Origin: DASSUW01 sp963803335
Lineage (GTDB): Bacteria; Actinomycetota; Thermoleophilia; Solirubrobacterales; Solirubrobacteraceae
Reading direction: 5' to 3'
Length of the DNA: 64,000 nt
NCBI GenBank assembly: GCA_963803335.1
Contig: CAWDME010000012.1
Coordinates: 806,001 to 870,000 of the forward strand
Shown here piece by piece: positions 51,244-59,595 of the stretch. Every line of letters begins with the position of its first letter. Position 1 is the first letter of the stretch. The position numbers were made by a program, and so were the translations under genes. The notes below the pieces were generated by a model. It made no database searches. It was not told the DNA's origin and worked only from the letters and a program-made list of their open reading frames with translations.

Positions 51244-51985
51244 CCGTGAGCGTGCCCTCCATGCCACCCTCGCGGTGGCCCGGGATCGTGCAGAAGAACG
51301 TGTACTTGCCGGGCTTGAGCGTGACCTTGATCTCCGAGACGCCACCGTCCTTGACGACATCGCCCTGCTCGTTGACCCCGTTGCCCTCGATCGCGATGTC
51401 GTGGTCGATCGACGCGTCGTTCTTGGACTTGATCGTCACCTGGCCGGCGTTCGCCTTCGCATCGGCGAACTTGTAGGCGAGCGCCCCCGACGAGTCGGCC
51501 GGGATGTCGAGCTCGCCGTTCTTCTCCTCGGCCGTCCCATTGGACTGGGCCGCGCCGATCTGGGCGAGCGCGCCGGTGTCCTTGCCGGCCTTGCCGGCGG
51601 CGGACGCCACGTAGGCGGCGACGTCCTCGGCAGCAGCGCCGGTCACAAGGTTGGCCGGCATCAGCGGCAGCTCCTTGCCGGTCACCGGGTCGTGCTGCGG
51701 CCGGCGGGCGGGCTGCTCGATCTGCCGGTGGACGAGGCCCTGGAACGTGTCCTGGCCGAAGCCGTCCACGCGGGCGCGTTGGAAGGCCTCGTCGAGGTTG
51801 GGGCCGACGACGCCGGTCGTGCCGGCGCGCGCGAGCGTGTGGCAGGAGCCGCACTTCTGGACGAACTGCTGCTTGCCGCTGACGACGTTCGCGCCCTGGC
51901 TGGCCAGCGAGCACCCGCCCAGGAGCCCCGCCGCGCCGGTCAGCGCGGTGAGCACGATCGATGTACGCACCCCACGACTCCTCAT
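51236..51985 (-). CDS. Lipoprotein fusing cytochrome c and cupredoxin
   Basis: 249 residues. Lipobox LLGGC with Cys25; a c-type haem site CGSCH (45-49) with a Met in LPLMPANL near 108; a linker; and a C-terminal cupredoxin with blue-copper ligands His195 (SIDHDIAI), Cys232, His237 and Met242 (CTIPGHREGGM). A tethered two-centre electron carrier outside the membrane. It converges on the caa3 operon with an 8-bp overlap, so it may feed the A2 oxidase or link bc complex and oxidase. Confidence 0.9.
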   Translation of the reverse strand: MRSRGVRTSIVLTALTGAAGLLGGCSLASQGANVVSGKQQFVQKCGSCHTLARAGTTGVVGPNLDEAFQRARVDGFGQDTFQGLVHRQIEQPARRPQHDPVTGKELPLMPANLVTGAAAEDVAAYVASAAGKAGKDTGALAQIGAAQSNGTAEEKNGELDIPADSSGALAYKFADAKANAGQVTIKSKNDASIDHDIAIEGNGVNEQGDVVKDGGVSEIKVTLKPGKYTFFCTIPGHREGGMEGTLTVK

Positions 51986-51998
51986 CGAGCGCGGAATC

Positions 51999-53537
51999 CT
52001 AACCGCTGGCCCCGATGTCGGGCGCCGGGCGGGGTAGCCCGTCCAGCTCGCCGCGCGCGGCGGCGATCACCGAGCGCGCCACGCCGTCCCACGAGTAGTG
52101 CTCGCGGGTGGCGGCGACGATGGCCTCGCGGGTGGCGATGCGCAGCGCGTCCGGCGCCGCCAGCCAGGCCGACAGGTCGCCGGCGATCTCCGTGACCGCG
52201 TCCGGCCCGACCGTGAAGGTCAGCCACGGGACCGCCTCCGCGGGCGCGGCCGCGGCCAGCGTGCGGGCGACCTCGGCCATGCCCGAGTGGTCAGCGACGA
52301 GCGGCAGGGCGCCGCAGGCCGCGGCCTCGGCGGCGACCATCCCGAACGCCTCGGGGAACGTGCTCGGCATCACCATCGCCTCGGCGGCGGGCAGCACGTC
52401 GATCAGCTCGGCGTGGTCGAGCCGGCCGGCCCACGCGATCCGGTCGGTCATGCCGCGGGCAGCCGAGCGGTACGCGTCGGCGTCGACCGCGTCCAGGAAC
52501 GCCGCCAGGTGGGGCAGCTCGCCGGCATGCTCGGAGCGCACGGCGCGGGCGGCCTCGAGGTCGCCGCGCTCGAGCGCGTGCGCAAGCTCCTCCAGACCGG
52601 TGCGGAACGCCCCGAACCCGACGATCAGTAGCCGTGCCCGCGGCTGCGCGGCCAGCACGAGCGGCCACGCGGCGAGCAGCAGCTCGACGCCCTTGGAGGC
52701 GATCAGCTTGCCCACGTACACCACGAGCCGATCATCCGGCTCGAGCGTGGCGAGCGCGGCCGCCGCCTCACCGGGCACGCGGGCGAACGAGTCGCTGCCC
52801 GCGGGCTCGCTCTCCGCGGCCGCCAGCGCCGCGCGCAGCCGCTCCAGCCCGGTCTGTGCCTCCGCCGGCGCCCGCGGCGCGAACCGCGCCACATCCACGC
52901 CCGGCGGCCCCAGCCGTGTCCGGTCGGTGACCGTCGCGTCGCCCATCTCCGCCCACAGGCTCTCGGCGGTATGGCGCGAGCCGACCAGGATCCCGCGCGC
53001 GCGTGCGAGGCCCTCGGCCGCGTACGGCTTGAAGCGCGGGTGCGGCTTCACCGTGTACTCGAGGGCGCTGCCGTGGATCTTCACCGCGTACGGGGCGTCG
53101 CGGAGCGCGCGGGCGAGGATCGCCGGCCCCATCACGAGGTGGTTGGCGAGCGCGACGTCGGGTCGCACCCGGTCCGCGACCTCCTTGACCGCGGCCACGT
53201 TGGCCCTCAGGTAGCGGTTGAGCTCGGTCTCGGACAGGTCCTGGAACGGCCGCGCGTCGACGCCCTCGTAGCGATCGGCGACATACAGCGGGAGCACGCC
53301 GCCGATGTCGGGCCGATAAACAGTGGCCCGCGCCGGCTCCCGGCGGGTGTTGACGTGCAGCGATCCCGCGTCCCAGTCGCCGGCGGCGTCGACCCAGTCG
53401 AGCCGCAGCGGATCGCGGTCCTGACAGAGCAGGTGCACCTCGTGCCCGAGGCGCGCCAGCGCCGCCGCCAGCTCGGCGTTGTAGACGTTCGAGCCGGTGC
53501 CGGCGAGCAGATAGCCGTGGAATATCAGCACGCGCAC
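51999..53537 (-). CDS. Glycosyltransferase family 4 protein
   Basis: 512 residues with the GT-B fold: N-terminal HGYLLAGTGSNVYNAELAAAL, acceptor domain, then C-terminal donor site with VVYVGKLIASKGVELLLAAW and the E-x7-E type stretch PSTFPEAFGMVAAEAAACG. An insert of about 60 residues (around 345-400) follows the middle Rossmann start. GTG 53537. It probably uses a nucleotide-sugar to build a surface glycan or small glycoside. Ends 14 bp from the lipoprotein gene's start. Confidence 0.9.
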   Translation of the reverse strand: MRVLIFHGYLLAGTGSNVYNAELAAALARLGHEVHLLCQDRDPLRLDWVDAAGDWDAGSLHVNTRREPARATVYRPDIGGVLPLYVADRYEGVDARPFQDLSETELNRYLRANVAAVKEVADRVRPDVALANHLVMGPAILARALRDAPYAVKIHGSALEYTVKPHPRFKPYAAEGLARARGILVGSRHTAESLWAEMGDATVTDRTRLGPPGVDVARFAPRAPAEAQTGLERLRAALAAAESEPAGSDSFARVPGEAAAALATLEPDDRLVVYVGKLIASKGVELLLAAWPLVLAAQPRARLLIVGFGAFRTGLEELAHALERGDLEAARAVRSEHAGELPHLAAFLDAVDADAYRSAARGMTDRIAWAGRLDHAELIDVLPAAEAMVMPSTFPEAFGMVAAEAAACGALPLVADHSGMAEVARTLAAAAPAEAVPWLTFTVGPDAVTEIAGDLSAWLAAPDALRIATREAIVAATREHYSWDGVARSVIAAARGELDGLPRPAPDIGASG

Positions 53538-53592
53538 GGGCGGCCACTCTACGCGGCAAGCCGTCGGGACCCGCTGCTAAGGTCACGCCGCG

Positions 53593-53871
53593 ATGGCTTC
53601 TCAGACGTATCGCCTGCGCGCGCCCTCGTCGGGCCGCGAGGTTCTCATGGAGGCCGAGCCGGGCCGTGTGTATCGCGACCGCGAGTCGGGCGAGGAGCTC
53701 GAGGTCGTGGGCAAGGTGCTGCCGCTCGCCCCGTCACGCTCACGCCTGCCGTGGGCCGTAGAGACGCTGCGGTTCTGCAACTGGTGCGATCAACCGGCCC
53801 AGAAGGATCTGAACGACTGCCCGACGTGCGGGCGGCGCATGTCAGCGCTCCCGCGCGTCACAGAGGAGTGA
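53593..53871 (+). CDS. Small zinc-ribbon protein
   Basis: 92 residues; C-terminal zinc ribbon with CNWC and CPTC (Cys pairs separated by 11 residues), N-terminal half beta-rich. No family name recognised. ATG 53593. Five bases before the lipoprotein gene, so co-transcribed. DNA- or protein-binding role possible. Confidence 0.7.
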   Translation: MASQTYRLRAPSSGREVLMEAEPGRVYRDRESGEELEVVGKVLPLAPSRSRLPWAVETLRFCNWCDQPAQKDLNDCPTCGRRMSALPRVTEE

Positions 53872-53876
53872 GGAAT

Positions 53877-54284
53877 ATGGGCGCTCTGCGCCTCGCAACC
53901 TTCCTGATCGCCGCCCTGATGGCCGTCGTCGCCGCCGGTTGCGGCAGCAGCGACGCGGCCGCCCCGCAGGTCCCGGGCCCGCCGGCCGAAGTCACGATCC
54001 CGGAGTCCAGCCAGGCCCCCACGGCCGCCGCGGGGTCGAACTCGGACAGCAAGAGCAGCACGGACTCGAGCTCGAGCTCGAGCGACAGCAGCTCCTCGGA
54101 CAGCTCGTCGAGCACCGACACGGGCACCGGCTCGTCGGACACGGGCACCGGCACGACGGGCGACTCGAGCGGCGGCACGACGTCGCCGAGCACGGGCACC
54201 GCAGACAGCACGGCAACACCGCCCGCCGGGTCGAATGCGCAGCAGTTCGAGGACTTCTGCGCGCAGAACCCCGGCGCCTGCTGA
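53877..54284 (+). CDS. Ser/Thr-rich low-complexity lipoprotein
   Basis: 135 residues: lipobox VAAGC (Cys22) then a long Ser/Asp/Thr/Gly-rich repeat region (about 55-115) and a short C-terminus with two Cys (CAQNPGAC). Such regions are flexible stalks, often glycosylated. No enzymatic domain. Its final 50 bp overlap the most upstream possible start of the next gene (54235). Confidence 0.65.
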   Translation: MGALRLATFLIAALMAVVAAGCGSSDAAAPQVPGPPAEVTIPESSQAPTAAAGSNSDSKSSTDSSSSSSDSSSSDSSSSTDTGTGSSDTGTGTTGDSSGGTTSPSTGTADSTATPPAGSNAQQFEDFCAQNPGAC

Positions 54285-56499
54285 ATCCCGCATCAAGAGC
54301 CCCCTGGGGCGGGCCGATACACACAGTGACCCCTGTCCCAGGGAAGGCTCAGCCGTACTCGACTCCACGTCACCCCAGCAAGGACGCAGCACGCTCGAAC
54401 CCACGCCCCGCGTCGCCCGCGCGGCGGTAGGCGCCCGCACACCCGAGGCGCTCTGCGACGAGCTGACCGAGGTGCTCAGAACCGCGCTGGCGGTCGACCA
54501 GGTGCACCTGTTCGAGGTCGCGCAGGATCGCGGGGGAGGCGAGGCGATCGTGCGGGGCCACGGCAACGACTACGAGATGGCGCTCGGCACCGGGCCGTCG
54601 GGCGTCGCGCGCGTGGTCGCCAGCGCGGCGCCGCTGCACGTCCCTGACGCGCAGAGCGGCCTGATCCGCCCCGAGCTGGTCGAGCGCTTCAACGTCGCGT
54701 CGGCGGTGTTCGTGCCACTCATCCACGACGGCGAGGTGCGCCGCGTGGCGATCCTCATCTCCGAGACCCCGCGGTCGTTCGACGAGGTTGAGATCTCCGC
54801 GGCCGCAATGCTGGCCGACATCGCCGCCGCCGGGTTCGCCCGGCTGGAGGCCGAGCGTCGCCGCACGGCGCGCGCCGCCCAGGACAGCGCGCTGGTGCGC
54901 GCCGCCCACGCGCTCAACCAGTCGCTCGAGCTGCAGGAGGTGCTGCGCACGCTCGCGCGCGAGGCCGCCGCGGCCGTCGGCGCCGATCTCACCGGCGTCT
55001 ACCTCGGCAACGGCCGCGACGGCGGCGTCGCGACGGCCGGGCACGGCGTGCCGAACGAGTGGCACGGGCTGCCGATCGCCCCCGGCGAGGGCGCGGCCGG
55101 CCAGGTCCTGCTGACCGGCCGGAGCTACACGACCAACGACTACCAGCGCGACGTCACGGTCCCGGGCCATCCCGTGATGGGCCGCTTCAAGACCGCGATC
55201 GCTGTCCCCATGGTCTGGAACGACGAGCTCAAGGGCGCGCTGTCCGTCGGCTGGACCAGCATGCGGCGGATCGAGGAGGAGGACCGGGTCGCGCTCGAGG
55301 CGATCGCCGACCTCGCGACCGTCGCCTGCCACAACGCCGAGGCGTACGACCAGGTGCAGCAGGCCGCGCGGACCGACGCGCTGACCGGCCTGCTCAACCA
55401 CGGCGCGATGCAGGTGCGCGTGCGCGAGGAGATCGCCCGCGCGCGGCGCGACGGCACGCCGCTCAGCTTCGTGATCATCGATCTCGACGACTTCAAGCGC
55501 GTCAACGACGTGCGTGGTCACCAGGCCGGTGACGAGCTGCTGCGCCAGGTCGCCGGCGTGCTGCACGCCGAGCTGCGGCCGTACGACGTGGTCGCCCGTT
55601 ACGGCGGCGACGAGTTCGTGCTCCTGCTCCCGGGCAGCGATGAGGCCGACGCCCGTGTCGTCGCCGATCGCGTCCGCAACGCCGTGACGCGCGCGCAGGT
55701 CGGCGCCTGCTCCCTCGGCGTGGCCGAATGGCACGAGCCGCTCGATGCCGACCAGCTGCTCGAGCACGCCGACCGGGCGCTCCTGCTCGCCAAGCGGACC
55801 GGCAAGGGCCGCGTGGCGGTCGCGAACGCCGACGTCGAGCGCGAGCTGGCGATGATGCAGGCCCAGCACGGCTCGCCCGCCGCCGTGCAGGCGCTCGCCG
55901 CCGCGATCGAGGAACGCGACAACTACACCAACGAGCACTCCGAGGAGGTCGTGCACCTCGCCCGGGGCGTGGCGATGATCCTCGGCCTGGCTGGCGAGCA
56001 GGTCGAGCGGATCGCCCACGCCGCGCTGCTACACGACGTCGGCAAGCTCGCCGTGCCGGACGAGATCCTCCACAAGCGCGGGCCGCTGACGCCCGAGGAG
56101 TGGGCGGTGATGGCCGAGCACCCGGTCGCCGGCGAGCGGATCCTGCTGCGGATCCCAGACCTCGCCACGATCGCGCCGGTCGTCCGGCACGAGCACGAGC
56201 ACTGGAACGGCAGCGGCTACCCGGACCGGTTGAGGGAGCGCAAGATCCCGATCGGCTCGCGGATCATCCTCGCCTGCGACGCCTACCACGCGATGCTCAC
56301 CGACCGCCCGTACCGCGCCGCGCTGTCGCCCGCGGAGGCGGCGCACGAGCTGCAGAAGGGCGCCGGCAAGCAGTTCGACCCCGACGTCGTCGACGCCCTG
56401 CTCGATCTCCTCGGCTACGACCGCCCGGACGTGCCGAACCGCTCGGCCGGCGTGCGGATGCCCGCCGCGCCGCCCCGGCGCGAGGCGCGCGGCCGCTAG
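54235..56499 (+). CDS. GAF-GAF-GGDEF-HD-GYP cyclic-di-GMP turnover enzyme
   Basis: Up to 754 residues: GAF domains at about 70-200 and 225-365, a diguanylate cyclase GGDEF domain (GGDEF at 457-461) with the inhibitory I-site RPYD (448-451) five residues before it, and an HD-GYP phosphodiesterase (HD at 600-601, GYP at 661-663). Both catalytic motifs look intact, so it may make and degrade c-di-GMP under GAF control. No membrane segment. Start unclear: the only ATG before the first GAF domain is 54235, overlapping the lipoprotein gene; later in-frame ATG/GTG codons fall within GAF. A c-di-GMP riboswitch lies at 24043. Confidence 0.92.
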   Translation: MRSSSRTSARRTPAPAESRIKSPLGRADTHSDPCPREGSAVLDSTSPQQGRSTLEPTPRVARAAVGARTPEALCDELTEVLRTALAVDQVHLFEVAQDRGGGEAIVRGHGNDYEMALGTGPSGVARVVASAAPLHVPDAQSGLIRPELVERFNVASAVFVPLIHDGEVRRVAILISETPRSFDEVEISAAAMLADIAAAGFARLEAERRRTARAAQDSALVRAAHALNQSLELQEVLRTLAREAAAAVGADLTGVYLGNGRDGGVATAGHGVPNEWHGLPIAPGEGAAGQVLLTGRSYTTNDYQRDVTVPGHPVMGRFKTAIAVPMVWNDELKGALSVGWTSMRRIEEEDRVALEAIADLATVACHNAEAYDQVQQAARTDALTGLLNHGAMQVRVREEIARARRDGTPLSFVIIDLDDFKRVNDVRGHQAGDELLRQVAGVLHAELRPYDVVARYGGDEFVLLLPGSDEADARVVADRVRNAVTRAQVGACSLGVAEWHEPLDADQLLEHADRALLLAKRTGKGRVAVANADVERELAMMQAQHGSPAAVQALAAAIEERDNYTNEHSEEVVHLARGVAMILGLAGEQVERIAHAALLHDVGKLAVPDEILHKRGPLTPEEWAVMAEHPVAGERILLRIPDLATIAPVVRHEHEHWNGSGYPDRLRERKIPIGSRIILACDAYHAMLTDRPYRAALSPAEAAHELQKGAGKQFDPDVVDALLDLLGYDRPDVPNRSAGVRMPAAPPRREARGR

Positions 56500-56504
56500 C
56501 CGCC

Positions 56505-56521
56505 GCGCCGCGTCGCGGCGC
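56505..56521. terminator. GC-rich hairpin between convergent genes
   Basis: GCGCCGCG-T-CGCGGCGC is a near-perfect palindrome 5 bp after the c-di-GMP enzyme stop and 24 bp before the end of the convergent secreted-protein gene. No T-run follows, so at most it is a GC-rich, factor-assisted terminator working both ways. Confidence 0.4.
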
Positions 56522-56544
56522 CCCGCCGCGGTCTCGGCGGCCGC

Positions 56545-57219
56545 CTAGGTCTTCGGCTTCTTGTTCGGCGTCGCGTTCGTGATCAGCGTCGCGCTGTAGG
56601 TCAGCCGCGCGCGGTACAGGCAGCGGTACTGCGTGCGCTGGTCCATCTTCGTCTGCGCTGTCTGCAGGCCGGTCTTGTCGCACTTGCCCTTGGCCCGGCT
56701 CGCGCGCCACGAGGACCCGTCGTTGAGCAGCGCCGTCAGCGCCGGCGCCCACGTCGGCACCGTCAGCGCGACCACCTGGCCCTTCTTGACGGCGATCGAC
56801 GTCGTCAGCGGGAACTGGACCTTCTGCCCGAAGTACGGCTCGAGCTTCACGATCGGGCTCTGGCCGATCACGCGGTGGAACAGGCGCTTGCCGCGGCGCA
56901 GGATCGTCAGCCCCGCTGACGCCTCGCCGAAGTTGCCGTTGAAGAAGTCGATCTGGCGCTTGTCAGGGTTGCCGAGGCCGATCGTCCAGGCGACGATCCT
57001 GCCGTCGGCCGGCACGAGGTACGCGGCGCGGCTCTTGAGGACCTTCGCCTGGTAGCCCGTCGTGCGCGAGACGGCCTGGCACGGCGTCGTCGGGCACGTC
57101 GGCGTGGCCTCGGGCGTACCGCCGATCTCGACGATCCGCGCCGAAGCGGGCGCGGCGAAGACCAGCGCGGCCAGCACGGCAACAGTGGCGAGCGGGCCCG
57201 CCGTTCCAATTGTTCTCAT
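56545..57219 (-). CDS. Secreted protein of unknown function
   Basis: 224 residues from ATG 57219: signal peptide (cleavage near APASA-RIVE), then a beta-rich mature domain with two N-terminal Cys (CPTTPC) and two C-terminal Cys, and a basic tail NKKPKT. Segments such as YFGQKVQFPLTTSIAVKKGQ look like a jelly-roll or Ig-like extracellular fold. ATG 57231 and GTG 57246 are alternative starts. No function recognised. Confidence 0.7.
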   Translation of the reverse strand: MRTIGTAGPLATVAVLAALVFAAPASARIVEIGGTPEATPTCPTTPCQAVSRTTGYQAKVLKSRAAYLVPADGRIVAWTIGLGNPDKRQIDFFNGNFGEASAGLTILRRGKRLFHRVIGQSPIVKLEPYFGQKVQFPLTTSIAVKKGQVVALTVPTWAPALTALLNDGSSWRASRAKGKCDKTGLQTAQTKMDQRTQYRCLYRARLTYSATLITNATPNKKPKT

Positions 57220-57327
57220 GCGATGGGGCATCCCGGCATTCAACACGACGAACCGGCAGGGGTTGTGGTCCCCGCCGGCCCTATGCGCGCCGCGCCACCG
57301 GCGCTGGTTGTCGGGATCGGCCGTGGT
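57220..57327. other. Intergenic gap between secreted protein and cold-shock gene
   Basis: 108 bp between two leftward genes. It should hold the promoter of the secreted-protein gene, but no clear -35/-10 pair or hairpin was found. Confidence 0.3.
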
Positions 57328-57531
57328 TCAGAGCTTCGTCACGTTTATGGCCTTAGGCCCCTTGTCGCCCTGCTCCTCCTCGTAGGTCACCTTCGAACCC
57401 TCGGCGAGCGACCGGTAGCCGTCGCCGAGGATGCCCGTGAAGTGCACGAACAGGTCACGGCCGCCCTCATCGGGGGTGATGAAGCCGAAACCCTTGTCAT
57501 CGCTGAACCACTTGACCGTCCCGGTACCCAC
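57328..57531 (-). CDS. csp: Cold-shock domain protein
   Basis: 67 residues, a full CSD: RNP1 KGFGFITPD, RNP2 DLFVHF, and GPKAINV end. Binds single-stranded RNA/DNA and melts RNA structure. GTG 57531. A leader of about 80 bases between a likely promoter (57619-57648) and the start is as in many csp genes. Confidence 0.95.
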   Translation of the reverse strand: MGTGTVKWFSDDKGFGFITPDEGGRDLFVHFTGILGDGYRSLAEGSKVTYEEEQGDKGPKAINVTKL

Positions 57532-57618
57532 AGATAGACCCCACTTGCTGCAACGCCGCGGGCCGAGCCTCGCGTCGCTTTTGACGTTGACCGGCCGCCG
57601 CCGGTCCTGACGCTGCAG

Positions 57619-57648
57619 AACGTATCCGGGTTACGGCTTGGCGTGCAA
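57619..57648 (-). promoter_or_regulatory. Likely promoter of the cold-shock gene
   Basis: Minus strand: TTGCAC (57648-57643), 18-base spacer, TACGTT (57624-57619). Both match housekeeping-type boxes. A start near 57612 leaves a leader of about 80 bases. Confidence 0.5.
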
Positions 57649-57655
57649 GAGCTAG

Positions 57656-58066
57656 TTAACCGGTGAGTTCCCGGGCGGCGGCGGCGATCTCGTCCCGGTC
57701 GCCCGGCGCGGGCGTCCACGGCAGCCGCAGCGGGTCGGCGTCGTAGCGGGGGATCACATGGACGTGGAAGTGGAAGACGGTCTGCCACGCCGCCGACCCG
57801 CACGAGTTGAGCAGGTTCACGCCGTCGGCCTCCAGGCGCTCCGTGATGCGCGTCGCCAGCTTCTGGGCCATCCGCATCACGGCGTCGAGATCCTCGTGCG
57901 GAACCTCGATCAGGTCGGTGCTGTGCTCGCGCGGGACCACGAGCAGATGGCCCCTGGTGGCAGGGTTGATGTCCATGAAGGCCACCGTGCGCTCGTCCTC
58001 GTCCACGCGCGTGGACGGGATCTCCCCTCCGACGATCTTGCAGAACAGGCAGTCCGGGTCAGCCAT
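57656..58066 (-). CDS. HIT family nucleotide-binding hydrolase
   Basis: 136 residues with the histidine triad HFHVHVIP near 97-104 and, at the N-terminus, CLFC, the zinc pair of the HINT/HIT branch. Hydrolyses AMP-lysine or nucleotide phosphoramidates. ATG 58066. It overlaps the downstream end of the AbiEi/DUF559-like pseudogene by 8 bp. Confidence 0.94.
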   Translation of the reverse strand: MADPDCLFCKIVGGEIPSTRVDEDERTVAFMDINPATRGHLLVVPREHSTDLIEVPHEDLDAVMRMAQKLATRITERLEADGVNLLNSCGSAAWQTVFHFHVHVIPRYDADPLRLPWTPAPGDRDEIAAAARELTG

Positions 58067-58917
58067 GGCCGGAGGGTATCCGGACGACCCTCAGCCCCGC
58101 GCCTTCCAGCACCGCGTCCTTGTGTGCGTCTTCTCGCTCGGTTCTCGGCCGCGTGTGGCCCGGGCCGTCGATCTCGACCACGAGGTTGCGGTCGGGCCAG
58201 TAGAAGTCGACTTCGAGCCCTTCGACGTGCGTGTTCACCAGCGGTTCTGTCTCCACGCGCGCGAGGAACTGGTCCTCCAGATCGGACTTGGTGCCGGCGC
58301 TGCCTGAGGCGTGGCTTGTAGGGCGGCGTGGAGGGTGGTCAGCGGTCTGCCTTGGGCTCGCGCCATCGTCGCGTTAGTGCTCGCGACGCTGAGGCGGTTA
58401 CGGAAGGCCGCCTCGTGGATGACGTTGGCGAGCCGGTGGGGCGTGAAGGTGGCGGCTAGATCGACGAGGGTTCGCGGGACGGTCGTGACCCGGATGCCTT
58501 GGTAGATCGTTACGTCCCGTGCGTCGAGGTTGCGCACGCGGTGGATCCTCACCCCCTACGTGCCCGCCGTTGGCCCGGCACGAGGACGTCGATCCCGTCG
58601 ACCTTGCCGCGCCAGATGTTCCAGTGCTTCGCGGCCGATCCATGGCTCAGAGCCGCTCCGCCTCCGGCGGCCAGAACCGCCGCCATGTATTTCGCTTCCT
58701 GTGAGAGGCGGTTGTGGCCCAAGGCGTACACGCCGCGGTAAAGGGGGTGGAGGCGGCCGGCTTCGACGCGCTTCGCCACCGCGTTTCGGCCGAGACCAGC
58801 GGCGGCGAGTTGCGCGCTCGTGATCACGCCGTACTGTCGGCCGGAAACGGCGGCGATGATGGCGTCTACGCGGGGTGGACGACGTTTGTCACCTCCTGGG
58901 TTACGTTCGTTAGCCAC
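58059..58917 (-). pseudogene. Frameshifted AbiEi-like/DUF559 protein
   Basis: Three consecutive leftward frames make one protein of about 280 residues: an AbiEi-like winged-helix start (YGVITSAQLAAAGL, GVYALGHN), a middle part (TTVPRTLVDLA, VIHEAAFRN) and a DUF559/Vsr-like nuclease domain (VDFYWPDRNLVVEIDG). The first break is in a G-run at about 58552 where one base is missing; the second lies near 58305. Two disruptions argue for a dead gene rather than one sequencing error. Such proteins are multi-copy in this bacterial group and relate to abortive-infection antitoxins. Confidence 0.75.
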
Positions 58918-58969
58918 CCCTCGAGCGTGCCAACAAACTCGTTACGTGTCTGTGGCTAAATGCGAAGTT

Positions 58970-58989
58970 CGTGTGCCAATTCGCACACG
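58970..58989. repeat. Short perfect inverted repeat between two pseudogenes
   Basis: CGTGTGC (58970-58976), six-base loop, GCACACG (58983-58989). It lies between the divergent AbiEi/DUF559-like and GroEL-like remnants. Could be an operator or a terminator; no T-run. Confidence 0.4.
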
Positions 58990-59007
58990 CAGTAGCCTGA
59001 ACAGCCC

Positions 59008-59577
59008 ATCGAGATCAGGCAGGAGCGGATCGCGCGGCTGGCCTCACGGCTCGCGGTGATCCCTGTCGGCGCGGCCACGGAGACGGTGCGGGCCGAGCGC
59101 CTGCGGCGCACGGAGGGCGCCCTCGCCGCCACGCAGGCCGCCGCGGCCGAGGGGATCGTGCCCGGCGGCGGCACGGCGCTGCTGCGCCCGGCGCCGGCGC
59201 TCGATGCGATCGAGCTCGAGGGGTGACTACGCGCGCGGCGTCGAGGTCGTCCGCAGTGTGCTCGACGAGCCGCTGTTCTGGATCGCCTCCAACGCCGGCG
59301 ACGACGGGCACGCGAGCGTCGACCAAGTGCGGGCGATGCCCGACGGGCACGGGCTCGACGCGCTCACGGGCGAGTTCGGCGACCTGTTCGAGCGCGGCGT
59401 CGTCGACCCGGTGCGGGTGGTCCAAGGCCAGCCTCGCGCACGCGGCGTCGGTGGCCGCGCTGTTGCTGACACGGAGGCCCTGGTGGCGGTGGAGCTGGTC
59501 GCGCAGCCGGGCGCGGTCATCGTCCGGGCTTCGGCGACCTGGCGGAGGGACTGGCACGGCCGTCTTCGCCCATCTGA
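59008..59577 (+). pseudogene. GroEL (chaperonin) C-terminal remnant
   Basis: Readable GroEL pieces in order, in changing frames: QERIARLASRLAVIPVGAAT, GALAATQAAAAEGIVPGGGT (family: ALNATRAAVEEGIVPGGG), a stop at 59226, then DYARGVEVVRSVLDEPLFWI, SNAGDDGH, FERGVVDPVRVVQ, a shift to SLAHAASVAALLLT, and TEALVAVEL. A short tail ends near 59577. The N-terminal and most apical parts are missing. At least three frame changes show long decay. No promoter or groES nearby. Confidence 0.8.
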
Positions 59578-59595
59578 ACCACGGCCAGGCGGTCG

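Noticed and set aside
52108..53214. Rightward frame opposite the glycosyltransferase
   Set aside because: Ala/Ser/Arg-rich without domains; the opposite strand has a full GT-B protein.
54301..54342. CCCTGGG/CCCAGGG inverted repeat before the c-di-GMP enzyme as a riboswitch
   Set aside because: Only a 7-bp stem with a long loop; no conserved aptamer sequence. It lies within the probable coding region.
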